DNA from: an uncultured Streptococcus sp.
GTDB taxonomy: Bacteria; Bacillota; Bacilli; Lactobacillales; Streptococcaceae
Direction: 5' to 3'
DNA length: 6,653 nt
Assembly: GCA_934216185.1 (NCBI GenBank)
Contig: CAKQBM010000097.1
Location: forward strand, 1 to 6,653
Shown here: positions 6,628 through 6,653 of the stretch, one piece after another
Numbering within the stretch: position 1 is the first letter of the stretch
Layout of the letters: each line of letters opens with the position of its first letter
Made by a program: the position numbers and the translations under genes
Notes under the pieces: generated by a model
Seen by the model: the letters and a program-made list of their open reading frames with translations, nothing else
Databases searched by the model: none
Told to the model about the DNA's origin: nothing

Positions 6628-6653
6628 GTTCTTCTCCTATTTTCTTCTTTACG

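Noticed and set aside
1..6653. tRNA, rRNA, CRISPR array, insertion sequence or defence-system genes
   Set aside because: None seen on either strand; genes cover almost the whole window and the only repeats are the two BOX elements.

Overview
The window looks like a stretch of core chromosome from a Streptococcus of the mitis/pneumoniae group. The evidence is low-GC Gram-positive codon use, strong AGGAG-type ribosome binding sites, extended -10 promoters, protein sequences I recognise as pneumococcus-like, and two BOX repeats, which are typical of S. pneumoniae and close relatives. Gene order (dinB, uppP, a DUF2207 membrane protein, a glutamine-type ABC transporter) fits my memory of the pneumococcal chromosome, but I could not search to confirm this.

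Layout. Bases 1-783 (+) hold the 3' part of dinB, DNA polymerase IV. A shortened BOX element starts on the last base of its stop codon and is followed at 897-926 by a hairpin that can terminate transcription from both sides. On the minus strand are uppP (undecaprenyl-diphosphatase, 930-1775), with its own promoter, and upstream of it a large DUF2207 membrane protein gene (1836-3725) of unknown function. A divergent promoter region (3726-3862) separates these from a two-gene plus-strand operon. That operon encodes a fused substrate-binding/permease protein (3863-5428) and its ATPase (5428-6168, overlapping by one base), which together form an amino-acid importer, probably for glutamine/glutamate. 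Then come an intrinsic terminator, a full-length BOX element (6212-6363), and a small minus-strand gene for a 71-residue helix-turn-helix-like protein (6412-6627) with a probable weak terminator.

Function. The genes are ordinary housekeeping functions: translesion DNA synthesis, lipid-carrier recycling for cell-wall synthesis, and amino-acid uptake. Nothing here points to a defence system, a mobile element with its own transposase, or a CRISPR array. The most informative non-coding signals are the two BOX copies. They lie in opposite orientations about 5.3 kb apart. Each sits just behind an intrinsic terminator in A-to-C orientation. They show a compensatory base-pair change in one stem, and one copy carries a 39-bp internal deletion that a 5-bp direct repeat explains exactly. 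I found no convincing evidence for an undescribed system. The least understood items are the DUF2207 protein and the small HTH-like protein.
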